From assembly GCA_006937955.1 (NCBI GenBank), contig SSNP01000121.1, forward strand, positions 1,474,722-1,538,721: 64,000 bases of DNA, in the 5' to 3' direction. This document shows, in pieces, positions 13,701-27,000 of this stretch. The notes beneath the pieces were generated by a model that saw only the letters and a program-made list of their open reading frames with translations, was not told where the DNA came from and did not search any database. Source of the stretch: Pachypanchax playfairii (Eukaryota > Chordata > Actinopteri > Cyprinodontiformes > Aplocheilidae). How positions within the stretch are numbered: position 1 is the stretch's first letter; each line of letters opens with the position of its first letter. The position numbers and the translations under genes were made by a program.

Positions 13701-16700
13701 GAGAGAGAAAAGACGAGTGTAATATACTGAGACTTGTTAGAGTTTTTGTGAGAGATGTTCTCTCAGATGACAAAATGGTGCTAAACGGACACACCATGTG
13801 TCTGTATTTGTGCATTTCAGATGAACATAATCAGATCACTTTGAGCCTGATTAAGTGCCATTTTACTAACCACCTCAGAGGGAAGGACACAGTCAGGCTT
13901 TGTGCCTTTTCTCTCCAACGCATTTGAAAATGCTTTTAGCCTCTTTTTTCATATGCAAAACTATTTTAACTCATTCCAGTTTAAAAAAAAAAAAAGCATT
14001 TTTAACACTCAAATAACATCACACTCCATGTTTTTTCGCCTCCTTTTTTTTTATACTCGCTCTTGCTCTTGTATTGTCATTCCACACTGAAAAATGTGAA
14101 TGCCACGTATTCATGCAGAGTACAGAAACTTCCCCACCTGCATACAAATCCACAGCCCCTCACTCGAGAGACTGTGTCAAGGTAGACCTCATTTGTAAAC
14201 ATATTATGAAAGTTAATTGCACGCTGCGTGTCAGCTGCGATGCCGAGTCCGTGCGGTTTTGTTCCCCTGATTTGCCGTCGCAGCTCTTTGATTTCCAGAG
14301 CCAATGCGTTGGTAATGACTCACAGTCCCACGTGAAAGCCGGCAACATTTCATTTTATCCAGTCTCGGGTACGGAGTGACTACAGTTTAGACAGGATGCT
14401 CCTTTGAGACAAAGTAAAAAACCATCTAGTAGTTTATGTGCTTTCTCCTTCTGCCGTATTCTTGATTACCTTTCTGAAACCTTTTCTGTTTTTAATTTCA
14501 CCCGCTGTGGGCTTTTGATTATTTTATGTAGATTGTTTGGAGGCTGTGTGAAGTTAAGCACAAACTTTTTGGGTGATGCGGTACCTTTATCTGAGAGTTC
14601 AGCTGCTTCATCTGTCAGTTGATTCAAATCTTTGCTTGGAAAAGTGTCAAACCCTTCTACAGTGTTGCTTGAGGAAGGTTCTCTGGCCATGTTGTGTCTG
14701 AATAATGTCATGAACTCCATCTGTGGTCACATTGTCTCTGTCAGAGTTCAACCACGGTCAACCATGTCAGCTACTGAGAGCTGCCGCCGCAGGCAACGTC
14801 TTGCAACGAGCTGTCAAAGGCCAGCTTTTGCAGTGAGAAGATAACACAAACCATCTCGGATGCACAAACCGTTTGATTTTTCCATCAAATTGAAACTTTT
14901 CATCTAATTCTTTTCGTTGTCATTGTTTTTCCCTATTTTTTTTTTTTTATATTTTTATTTTTGCTTTATCTCCTCCTCAGCAGCTGTGTGTCCAGTGATT
15001 TCATGCCCTTTAAATTTCTACACAACCATCTACTTATATTATTCTGCAGTGGTTTGGTGCGTGTGACTGAAAACACAGAGGTGCATTTGTTTATTTCCTG
15101 AGTTGCTTTTAGCCAAAGATAAAGATACGATCAAATGGCCGCAAGATTAGGTTTAATTTTAGCTTCGCACTTGCTGAAGTTTTGTTATGAGTTGATTAGA
15201 TGTGTGAGTTTATATTGAGGTGAGATGAAAACCTAACTACTGTATGGCGTCAGGCCCAGATTTTTTTAAGCTTGGCACTGAAAACTCTGCAAGAAAACTT
15301 ATGGCACCAGTTTTCTGGCTGCGTCGATGCCTGCAGAAATGTGCTCAAAGAGATACACTGACAGGCGAGGAAAGAGACACATATATCAATACATCCTGAA
15401 CTTAGGCAGACAAATCGGCACATTAGTCACAGCTAATTTGAATTCTGTGTGTCGACGTCAGTGCGTTACTGTCTGTATGCTGCAGTGAGGGTTTGCTACG
15501 CTGGATAAACAGAGATGACACGCTCTAAGATCAATGTCTGTTTATTTTTCTTTTTATTACGAGACCTGGTCATTAGAAGGAGCTGTTGATTCCTGGCCTG
15601 TTCATTCAGTGTGACTCAGTTTCAATACCCAGGCTCGTCTGTAGACGTACAAAATTAAACTATGCAAAAAATTAGTTTTATAGATTTAACAGACTCTAAC
15701 TTGAACCCCGACATCTTTGTCTGAATTGATGTTTTGATGGATTCTGTGAGCAACCGATGCACATACTTCTGATTTGTCTTCACCTTCTACCACCGACTCC
15801 TCACACCTCCCATCACGACGCGCAGTGATGTGTGAAAGCATGCACTTTAATTTAAGTCTTCTGAAATGTATTCAACATTCTCGTTATTCCCAACTCCAGC
15901 TCCGTCATTTTGATTTATTCCTGTTTAGTTTTCTTATCCCAGGAGTCTAGAAAAGCTTTTCCTTCAGTCTCTTGGTTGTTTGTCATCTGTGAGCAGGTGA
16001 AAGGACCTGAAGCTGTGGGAGGAGGAATGTTTCCCAAGTTCGGCTTAGAGGGACCTGGTGATGTCGCGCAAAATAAATGAAGGCTCTAATTCCATTTGAC
16101 ATTCATCTAATAAAAACCAAATTTGGGGTATTAGAGTGACAAAGAGGTGCAATAGGATCTACTTGACAGTAATTGCCTTGCAGCCAGTCCATTTCACTTG
16201 GATCAAAATTTCTATAGAAGGGATTTGAGAGGGGGGTTAGCAGTCAATCATGATAGATTGAGGAACTTTGAGTGAGCGATCACTTACAGCCACCAACTTG
16301 AAGCATCCTTCATAATAAACGTGGTTGTATAATTACCAATCATGGAAGTTTACTCAACCGTTTACTGAAAATTACTGAAACACTTGAATGTTACTCTTTC
16401 CTTTGTTTTAACGCCTTTAGTTTAAAAATGACAGGAACATTTAAATGACTTTATTGAAAAGTGAAAACAACTAAACATCTAACTGAAATTAGAACATTTT
16501 CAAACATTTTTGTTTAGGAACAACCAAAATAAAAGCAACAAAAAACTGTTACTCACCTCTTTTTGCTTCTGATTGAAGTAATTTACAAAAAAAAAAAAAA
16601 AAAAAAAAANNNNNNNNNNAATTTAAAAAAAAAAAAAAAAAAAAAAAAATGATTCATTGACTTATAGTTTTTTTCATGTCAACAGGTTCCACATAATTAA

Positions 16701-17925
16701 ATCATGTTAACTTGGAAGTAAGAAGAATAATTTAATATCTTGCCCATAAGGATACTTTGACATGTACATGTACTTTAAAAATCAGACAATGTGATTTTCT
16801 GGATTTTTTTTCCTCATTTTGTCTCTCATAGTTGAGGTATACCTATGATGAAAATTACAGGCCTCTCTGATCTTTTTAAGTGGGAGAACTTACACAATTG
16901 GTGGCTGACTAAATACTTTTTTGCCCCACTGTAGCTTGCCAGCACCAGGGATTGAACCCCGGTCTTCTGAATGAGAGGCGATCTTCCTCCCACTACGCTA
17001 TGGCCACCCTTTAGTTGTCCAGACAGCTGAGGTCTCATTAATGCCACCTTTTGGTAGAAAAAAAGTATCCTGGTGATAAAGCTTATTACACATATTAATA
17101 ATGTAGGAAAAACGTGAGACATCAAGTTTACTTAAAGCAATTAATTTAAACCAATACACATCTATTTTATGTTATTTGAAAATAAATTGACTATTTGAAA
17201 TCAACAACTGCCCTGATTCACCTTTTTGAGTGTATGTTTTCTGCTTGTTTTAGCGTTGGACTTACTGATATGACAAGTGTCTAAAAACTCTAAATATTGC
17301 TCTAAATAAGTCACCTCTTTAAGCCTGTTTATTTTGATAAACTGGTGCTTTTCCTTCATGGGATTGTAACGTTAGAGTTTCGATTGTGTTTTTGATTTCA
17401 GTGAGAGAGCTCATAGATCTTCCTTATTGCACCACAAAATTTGATGAGACCTGAACACAGGATGTCCTGTTTCACCACCAGAACAAAGCTAACAGGTTGT
17501 TTTGTGTTGAATAACGAAGGTGTTATAATAAGATAAAGGTGAAAAATGAGCTTCTACATTTTCCGTTTTCTTCTGAGCTGCAATGTTGTTGGGTTTTTTT
17601 TTTTTTGGTCTTGTTCATGATAATCAATACAGAGCTTTACAACAATTTCTCCCAGAGGCATGAAATGACAGAAATTGCATGTTCCGTGTTTTTCATAAAC
17701 CACTGCAGATTCTTATTAGACTCAAGCTGCAACATCCACACAAAGTCCCTCCAACACAGAGTCCTTCATGTTTCTTGTGTCCTCATTAAGATTTTTATTT
17801 CTCATCTTGGTAAATATTTTAGTCTGCCTCTTTGATCTTTTTGAAGAAAATCAGTAGGGAGTGATCAACCACTGCCCATTTCCCTATTTTATTCTTTCAT
17901 CCTTTTTTTTAATCTTTTTTTTTAG

Positions 17926-17958
<33 letters not shown>

Positions 17959-20900
17959 AATCTTCTTTTAATGTCTGGTTTTTATGTTGTTTTTTATTTG
18001 GAGTACCAGAAAATAAGTATTCCCATTACAACTGGACAAATTGCTGTTTTGGATGTATTTTAACTGCGTTGCAGATTCACACACGAAAACTACATGTAGC
18101 ACAAAATCCTCTAGTCCTTCTGGACAGTGAAGTGGGCATTTCTCAAATGAAAAAAACTCAAAGATCTCATGACTTCAAGCAAAGAAACAACTGTTGTGGC
18201 AGTTTTTCTTTTAGCAGAGCTTGTAAATGTAAGAAACTAATTTATTTATACATGAATCAAACTATTCTGAGTCAAGATATTATTATTATTATTATTATTT
18301 CATCTTTAGTTATGAAAAATTCAGTTTTTAACTTTGGCTGCACTCCTTTTTTTAAATATAATTTTCCAAAAGATTGTAGAGACACTAAATGTTGGAGATT
18401 TTAAGGTTTTACAATGTTGATAAAAGGTCACAGGTCATGTTGCAGGAGTCAGTGATCTAGATTTACCCTGACTTGTATAAACACTTCTGTGTTTATCTTG
18501 GAAACCAGTTGGTTTACGACCTGTGACTGTTGTCCATCCAATTATGTGTTCGTTTACTACACTCTGACTTCCCACACTTGTTTCCCTTTCTTGCTTCATC
18601 CAGATGGGAGGTGTCTTTGCAAAAATGCAATGCAAAGATGAACACATCAGAATCGTCTCAACACCTTGGTTGGGGGTTCTCCTTTGCAAAGCTCATTGAA
18701 ACCAGACCTCTGTGTCTGACTGATGGTCTTTTTGATAGTTATTTAACTTAGGGGTATTAAAATATCCTGACACTAAACATGAAGGGTTTAATGAGTGTAA
18801 TGTGGATTCAAGCAGAAAGGAGGAGGATTTAGTCAAATGTTGATATTATAAACAGCATTAAGAAAAAAATCAGCTAACAAATCTTTAAATGGTAAAACTC
18901 AAATATTTTATGATTGTTCTCTTTTGGCAAAACTTTTAGTCTTTGTCTACAATTATATAAAAATACATGTTGGTTTAGATTAAAGTTCAAATGAAGTAAT
19001 AAAACCTAAAAGTATCTGTAACACACTTTCTAACCAAAATAGCAATCTTGTCTTGTCTTATCTGCAAAACTCAGCATTTTGTTTTAATGCCATTAATACA
19101 TTTTACAGATTTAAAGAAAATGACCTGAATTTTTACCTGTGCTCATATTGTTCATTTTGCATCTGGCGATGACCATTGATAAAATACTTAATCATCATGT
19201 TAATTCAAATTATAACATGTTTTCAGTAGATTTTAATACATTTATGAACAAAATAATAAAAAAACACATTTTCCACACATTCCAAAAATCCTGTCTGCAG
19301 AAGGGGAGAGGTTAAGGATGATGGACGTGTCTCCGATGGACAATGTGTGAAGCATAAAGTGTGAAAATAACGACCTTGTTTTGTTGCTTGCCTCACAATG
19401 TGTTTGCAGGAAGAAAAGAACAAAATAACACCTGAAATGCTTCAACACATTCAGAAGTGCAGGAATAAACACTGACAGATAAAGAAATAGAACATGAAAC
19501 AGGTTAATTTTGCAATATTTCAGTGCTTCTCTGTCGTTACTGATAAAACTGTTCTGTTAATAAACAGAATAATTTAACTTGTTTTTTTTTGTTTCTCCAA
19601 ATTCTCTTAATCTGTTAATAGTACTTGCCAAATCTAAAGCTTTAGCTTATATTAAAACAGCAAACTTGACATGTTGATGTCATGCTGATATTTGTGGTTA
19701 GGGTTAGGGTTTATAAATATAAATATAATAAATATAAAACATTATTGATATGAACATCCTGGATAATGTGGACTATCATCAGCATGTAACAGGTTTTAAC
19801 CGGATTGCGTATCTCAAGTGTTTATACACTTTGGGTATTGTAGGGATGTGTCCAAGGTCACAGTAGCCTCAATAAAAAACATTGTTTTTATCAAGTGGTG
19901 GGTATTATAATTTTTTAAAAGCCTTTTATTTTTGCTTTAAAGATCTTTGAGCGATTCATTAACTCAAGAACCCTTTGAAGTCTCATTGCCTGACAGATAA
20001 TTAACACTCTGAACTCACAGTGGCTTTTGGTCCTATTGTGTTTTTGCACATTTGATTGAGCGTTTAGTCGCTAACACAATCGAGCACTATGGTTATTATT
20101 ATTGCAGATAGATTATTTGTTATTATATTTATAAAGAGATTATCAACACCGTATAAGTAATGGTCCCGTATCAACAGAAATTTGTAATAAATTATGATTA
20201 TTGGGCTGCATGGTGGTGCAGCTGGCAGTACTGTAGCTCCCTGGGTTTGAAATTCAGCTGCATGGAGCTTGTTCTCCCGTGCAACTGTGGGTTTTTTCCA
20301 GGGCCTCCGGTTTCCTCACACGAATCAAAAATATGCATGAAAGGTTACTTGGTGATTCTTTAATGGTCCTATGTGTATGAGTTCTTGGGTGGGTGTTCAT
20401 CTCTGTGTTCCTGGGATGGATGGATGGATGGATGGATGGATGGATGGATGGATGGATGGATGGATGGATGGACATTTATGGTTCTTGATATTTTTGTATA
20501 GTTTGTATTTGGTTGCTTATGAGAGAACAAGATATATTAACGCTAAGTCGTCTTTGTTTTTCTGGTCCTACCTATTTCTGCTTGACAGGAAGCTGAAAAA
20601 TGAGGATTTACATGTTCGAGTGAAGGAGCGGAAAAGGGCTTGATTTGATGGATGCTTCACTTTAGCCTAGAGGTCAACATTTTCTTTGACAACTTGTGTG
20701 ATTTGTGTAAAGTTAAAGAGTGAACCGTGTGCGCTCACTTTGGGGATCCGTCTCTGAGATGGCTGTGACAAATGCAGGCTCAAATGTCTCAGAGAGAACC
20801 AGCTTGCCATGACTGGATGCACATGATTGATTTTCTGCAAAACACACACACAAAAATATATTTATATATATACATCTCAGTCCAGAAAAGTGCAGTACTT

Positions 20901-21017
20901 GGAACAGTTAAAATACGGCGCAGGACCCTCAAGCTCCCAGGCCTCTGGTAGAGGACCCGAGCTTGGAACGGGAAAAACACCGTCCAGTGGCGAGAGGGGA
21001 ATTTTTTTTTATTTATA

Positions 21018-21068
<51 letters not shown>

Positions 21069-24000
21069 TTAGCAGGAAGCTAAGTGCACTTCGTGGAAGA
21101 TCGTAGGTTGCAGTGCAGGTATTGGGACAGGGCCATAGTCCCAACACGAAAGGAAGACAACAAGACTGTTGCCAGGCATCACAAAAATTTATGTTTAAAG
21201 TCCAAGAGTTAACAAATGAAATGTCGGGTTCACACGACAAGATTTTAATGCCGATTTTGCCTCGCCGACAAACCCTAATATTCTATTATTCTAAAATAAT
21301 CCTAACCAATAATCTCGCCATGAGTGGTGTGTTAAGAGCAATCGGGTTTGCTCAGAAGGACGTTCGATTGCAAATCGGGGAAATCCAGCATGTTGGATTG
21401 TGTTGGCCCGATAACTGTCCATGTGTGATGTATCGTCTGCTACTGATTCACAGCAATTTTATTGCAGAAATACTCAGAAATGTAATTTTGAGCTTAATCT
21501 TCTTGAGATATGTCCTCTAGTATCAGAAAAATGCCACAAGAACACGCTAACAACATGAAAACACAATTTTCATCAGAGTGGGTCTTTAACAAGAAACCGA
21601 AGTAGAAGTGAGTCGTCTGCTTAATTAGCTTGTGAATTAATTGTGTCATGATTAGCTGTTGGCATTTAGTATGTAGTAATACAGGAAGAATGATTTTCTT
21701 TTAAGGAGTTAGTTTGAGTGAATAAACAACAGATTAGTGGATAGAAAACTAAATGACAGCTGAGTAGAGCGGGATCATCTGAGCAACGTTAAGCTTCCTC
21801 AGCTAATGGAGGAAGTACAGTCTCCACTGAACCACCTTCAGATGGGGTTTGGTGAGGATTATGAGAGTAAAAACCAGTAGTTATGTAACCTTACATTCAT
21901 TTTTCTAATGTTTCTCACTCACTTCTTGTTATTTTCCTTTTCCATTCTGAAACAAGTTTTATCCCCAAACAGAGGTGAGGAAGCTGAGAAAGTTAGCTGA
22001 AGTTTATCGTTCCTCAACATGAATACTTTGTTCTTTTCTTGTGTCTGATTCAACTCCTTCCTTTTGAAACTGTTTCTCGCTGTGCAAGTTCTTTGGTTCT
22101 CTCCACTTCCTGCCTCGTCTGTCTCCATGTTTCTTTTTTTGGGCTCAGTTTTAAAGCTGTACTTGCTGCCCCAAATATCTTCACTCCTCTACAGCTCTTT
22201 TTAAGCTGTACAGGTTTCTCACCTGGGCTCTTTGTATTTTTTTGAAAAAATTCTCCTTTTTACTTTACTGTAAATCTTAGTGGAACTGTCTTCACCTTCT
22301 CCTTTTGTCTGTCCTTCAAGACAGGAATGTTCCAAAAATATGTTTAGTTCCTGAACTAAATCTTGGAAGTTCAACTTTTATTCTTAAAAATTAGAAATTT
22401 CTATTAAGTCTGAGAATTTAGCTTAAAATGTTCACACGGATTTGTTTTAAACATAATTAATGCTGCAAAGCGTCACATTTGGAAAACTTTGGATTTCAGA
22501 CTTTTTTAACTGCCCCCCCCCCCAAAAAAAAAAAAATAAATAAAATAAAATAAAAAAAGTAGAGAAATCATATATAAATAATCCCACCAAGTCTATGGAG
22601 TGAAGTCTTTTGCTTGTGTTAGCTGAGCGATGATGAAGCAGTGAAAATAGCCGTCTACCTGGATTTAGTTGAGCCAAAATGTAAAAGTTTCCACCTGGAA
22701 AAGCACTGCAGTGATTAATAAGCTTCAGCTAGTAGCAAGTCATTAAATCCCGAGCAAGTAAATTGTCATTCCTAAAAACAAAAACCACAATGTCAACTAG
22801 CACATCATGAAACTGTCAACCTAAACAACAAAGAGACAGATTGTGTAATCAAAATCACTTCAACATTTGGTAAAGTCTAATTTAAAATTTCAAGAATGAA
22901 TGGAACTAATTTAGGATGACACGAAAGCCAAATTGACCAAAATTATTCTACATTTCTACCGAAACATCCACTATAACAATGTCACGTTTTACCCTCAGAC
23001 TTTCCTTCCAGTTACAATAAACGCTTCATTTTCATAATGGTATTCAAACTGTTTGTCCACGCCCGCTGACATTTACCAAAACACACATGCCGCATGTCAA
23101 ACATCTATAAGCTCTTCATTACCTGCTGTATCATGTCTTGTCTTATTTTTTGTGAACATAATAATATATTCTCTCTTTTGCATAGTTTTGTAAAACGAAC
23201 AAGTGAAATTAGGGCAGATCAGCTTCAGGGGTAGTTACAGAGGGAAGTCTCAATTATATCATCAGTGAAGACCTCCCAGAGTCGTCCTGATTAAATAATT
23301 TCAGTAATTGCATAGATTATTCACCATTCACGAGTCAAAAACTTTTGTTAAGTAGACTAATGTGGTTTATTTAAGGAGTCTGTGTTGGTAAAGTGATTGG
23401 TGGAAAGTTTGGATGAAACAGCTGCTGCATTTTTCTTTTAATGTAAATCCTATATTTATTGTAACAGAACTGTTAACTTTGGTGTTTTGCTATTTTTTTA
23501 AAAAAATAAAATAATTTGTTGTTATTCTCAAATGAAATTGCATCCTGCAGTGCAACCTTCACATCATTTTTATTGTTTGTTGATTCATAAATTCCTCTTG
23601 AGCTTGTTTTTCATTGTGACTAGAATATAAAGCAACTATCGGTACAGAAACGTCTTTATTCTAAACTTTTTCTTAAAAAAAGGTATTTGCCATATATAAA
23701 AAAACACAAAGCTCTTTCATTTCTTTCTGTTTTGTTCATGCCTTCTAACTATAATTCTTTATCTCTAAATAAAGAACTCATCACAAACCATATTCAATAG
23801 TTTCATTAGTATTTTAAAGTAAAAGCCTGTTTTTACATCAGTGTTACAAAATTATAAAAGCTTCACAAAACACTACAGTTTCTTTGCATTTATATTAACC
23901 CCCTCAGGTCAAACTAATCATTTACATAAACATGTTGAGGTGAATATTTTCACAGGAAGAAAAAGCAAGAAATGTTTCTCTCCATCTTCCAAATTGACAT

Positions 24001-27000
24001 CAGGTATATGGAAAGTTTACTGCCTTCGGGAGTTTGTAAAATTTGGTCTGAAAAGTTGTGTGATTTATGAATCTCCTCTGAGTGAACAGTGTGTGCTTAG
24101 CCTTCAGCTCTGACACTGAGGCTGCTGTGACAAATGCTGCACCTGCTATTTGAAAGCGCTTCACTGTCGAGCACTTGTATCATACCTGGCCGCACACAGA
24201 CGCACACAAATGTATTTTTAGTAGAAACTCAGTCCAGTTAGAACCACCTAAACTAAAGATATTGTGCTTTTATTTTCGACAGACATTTAATAAGCTTTTG
24301 TCCTGAAAGACAAATCGACTTTATTAAAAATATATTTGATATATAGTATAGATACAGTAGTTACCTTGCTGAAATATCCACTTTCACAATAGATACATCA
24401 GAGCTCAATATCTGTTAAAAAAACTGACTGAACATTTTCAACACCAGTTCTGATATTCTGACTGTCAAGGCAAATCAAACTCTTGACAGATAAAATACCT
24501 CAAACGTTGAAAACAACACTCTTGATTTTATCTGTACAATCTGTTCTCTCCCCATGGTATCAATATTTATTTCATCCGAACATACAACAACAATTAAAAC
24601 TCTCGACATCTTCAGCAGCTGCAGAATGTAAATCATATGATGTACGACGTCTTCCCTGTAAGTGAAGACATTTAGAGAGGTCTTCTTTATCCCCTCTCCA
24701 CAGGCCCTGCTGTGTCTTTAAAAAATCTATCACAGACTCTTAATTAGTCCAATATGGCCTTCTTATGGCACACATGTGGTAATGCAGAAAGCACATGGTG
24801 CTAGTTTACTTAGTTCCTCAGTGACTCCATCTGTCATTTTGATTAAACATAGTCATAAAATTGAATTCATAATTGCTTATGCAGTTTTTTTCCTTGACGA
24901 TATCAAACTGCTTGAATGGACATGCTGTATGTTGGAATGATGACTTATAATACCGAACTGTAACATAGACTACTTGTACATGTTGTCATTATTTGGGTTT
25001 CAGAAACATTCAGAATCACCTGTTTACATGCGTGAGCAGAGAGAGTTACTCCTCTATACACGGAGCACGGTTAGACAACCTTAAGACTCAATATGCATCG
25101 TTTCCGTAACTTTTCAGTCACCTTGTAAATCTCACCATCTCTGTACTTTCTGTCATCAACAAAATATACAGTATTATATTCATGATTTTCACCACTCTAA
25201 TAAAGAAACTGGTGTCCTCCTCACTCTAAAAGTATGATGCTGTGCTGCGTCTCGCTATGTTTACATCTTCCTGTTTACTTCTGAATGTGGGTTTTCGTAT
25301 GTGCCAGACGGTGCATACAAGAAGTTCCTCTCAAAAGACCAAGATTCGTTGTGAATAGAACATCCGCAAAACTCAAATGAATGTTCCTTTTGATGAGGAT
25401 ACACGTTTACATGACCAAATATTCAGTTTAAAAGAAGGGTTACCCTAAGTCTCATATTCAGGTTTTTAAAATCCTGCCCGCTATTGGCCATCCCTGGATG
25501 CGTCTGATTGGTGCGAGAGGTCCCGGGTTCATATCCCGGATGAGCCCCCAATTCATGTTACGACCCGTCTAGGGGTGGCCAAGTCACAACATGAGGGAGT
25601 GGGGTCCCTTCCTCGGCTGAGATCAACCTGCCACACCCTTATCTGTGTTGTTAGAGTTGTGAGCAGTTTAGATAACTGCCTCTTATTTTCGATCTGGTAT
25701 TCTCCTGTGTTTGTTACTTAGGGAGGTAAGTAAGTGTCATTTGGTTTATTTCTTTTCAGCAGGTAAGATTAAATTTATCCCAGATAGTTACTTTTGTTTG
25801 TTGTTTAAGTCCTTGGTTCACCCTGAAGTTATCCAACTCCTTTTTTTTTTTTTAACCAGTATAAGTAAACCTAAGTTTTCTGTTTGACTTGTAAATAAAT
25901 TATCTTTCTTTAAAAGTTAAAACTCCTGTGTGGTTGCTTGAGGTCAGCAGAGAAATGGATCCCACTCCCTCATGTTGTGACCTGGCCACCCCTAGACGGG
26001 TCGTAACAATATATATACTGTATGTAATACAAATAGAAATATACTTCATGAAAATATATTTATTATAACTGTAACAGTGTCCCTAAGCAAAAAATAGTAT
26101 ACTTAAAGTTCATTTTATCAAGTGTATTTCTTTAGACTAAATTGGAAAAAGTGTCTCTGCTGAAAACTATCCAGCGTGGTTTGCTTCCGGCGAGGGGAAG
26201 GAGCTCTTTGTATCAGCTGTATGCTTTGCTAGCAGGTGATAATTGACAGTCGTACTACGGTGATAGCTCAGCTCACATCGACAGTAAGCACAAATAACTT
26301 TCATCCTATCAGTTTTACCGTCTGGTAGAATTTTAAAGTTAAACTTCCCATTCAAAGGACCTTTTTCGTTTTCCATGCTCTTGCAAACATCCACTGAGTT
26401 ACTGGCTGTCATTTACCTCACATACTACAGATTGCCAGGAGGCCCATCACACTTGTGCATGTGTGCATGGGCAAAGCAAAACTATGGAAGCAATACAAAA
26501 TAACTTTTAAAAGTTTAAGCTACTGTTATGAAACTTGTCTAAGGGGATTTTCACCAAAAAACATGTTCAGTTTCATATTAGTCATCACTCTGAACGCCTC
26601 TGGTCCTCCTATATTACACTTTATAACTTCAGTAATTCGGGTCACAACCAGAAGTGGTGTTCTAGTGATTTATGCTGCCCTGTAGAAAATGCCTCCATAG
26701 TATGAATTAACAACTTATTTCACAACGAGATTTCATTAGAAGTTTATACAGTATTCTTGTTTATGGTGAGTGTGTCCTGTTAAGCATATTTTTATGATCC
26801 TTCCCTGATATTTTCTATATAAAAGCCCTCTGGTTCCTTATCAGCCATTGCTGGGTCCTTCTCCTCTGGGTGTGTCTAAACATTTGCCTGTCGCTCTGAC
26901 AATGCAAAAAAAGTAAAAATAACATCATATTTAGTGTTTCTGTCCTGGGAGAATTTATTTAATAGGTAAAATGTATTTATGAAAAAATCTAGAAACAAAA

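Larger units (their letters stand above)
12034..16586. other. vps50: Intron 4, mostly unremarkable
   Basis: Apart from the hAT and LINE fragments at 13125-13530 I see only AT-rich sequence with homopolymers at 13982 and 14940. 10710-11369 is equally plain. Confidence 0.45.
17013..20201. other. vps50: Intron 4, microsatellites only
   Basis: Holds the TA and ATT tracts listed and a two-unit telomere-like GGTTAGGGTTAGGG at 19697. No coding signal. Confidence 0.45.

Noticed and set aside
19697..19711. Interstitial telomere repeat
   Set aside because: Only about two TTAGGG units; too short to mean anything.
20789..21240. Frames with YIYIYI runs
   Set aside because: By-products of the TA microsatellite on both strands.
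25511..25550. A tRNA-Pro gene or pseudogene
   Set aside because: Only the 3' half is present, it includes the non-genomic CCA, and it sits five bases from an LTR end. A primer binding site explains all three.
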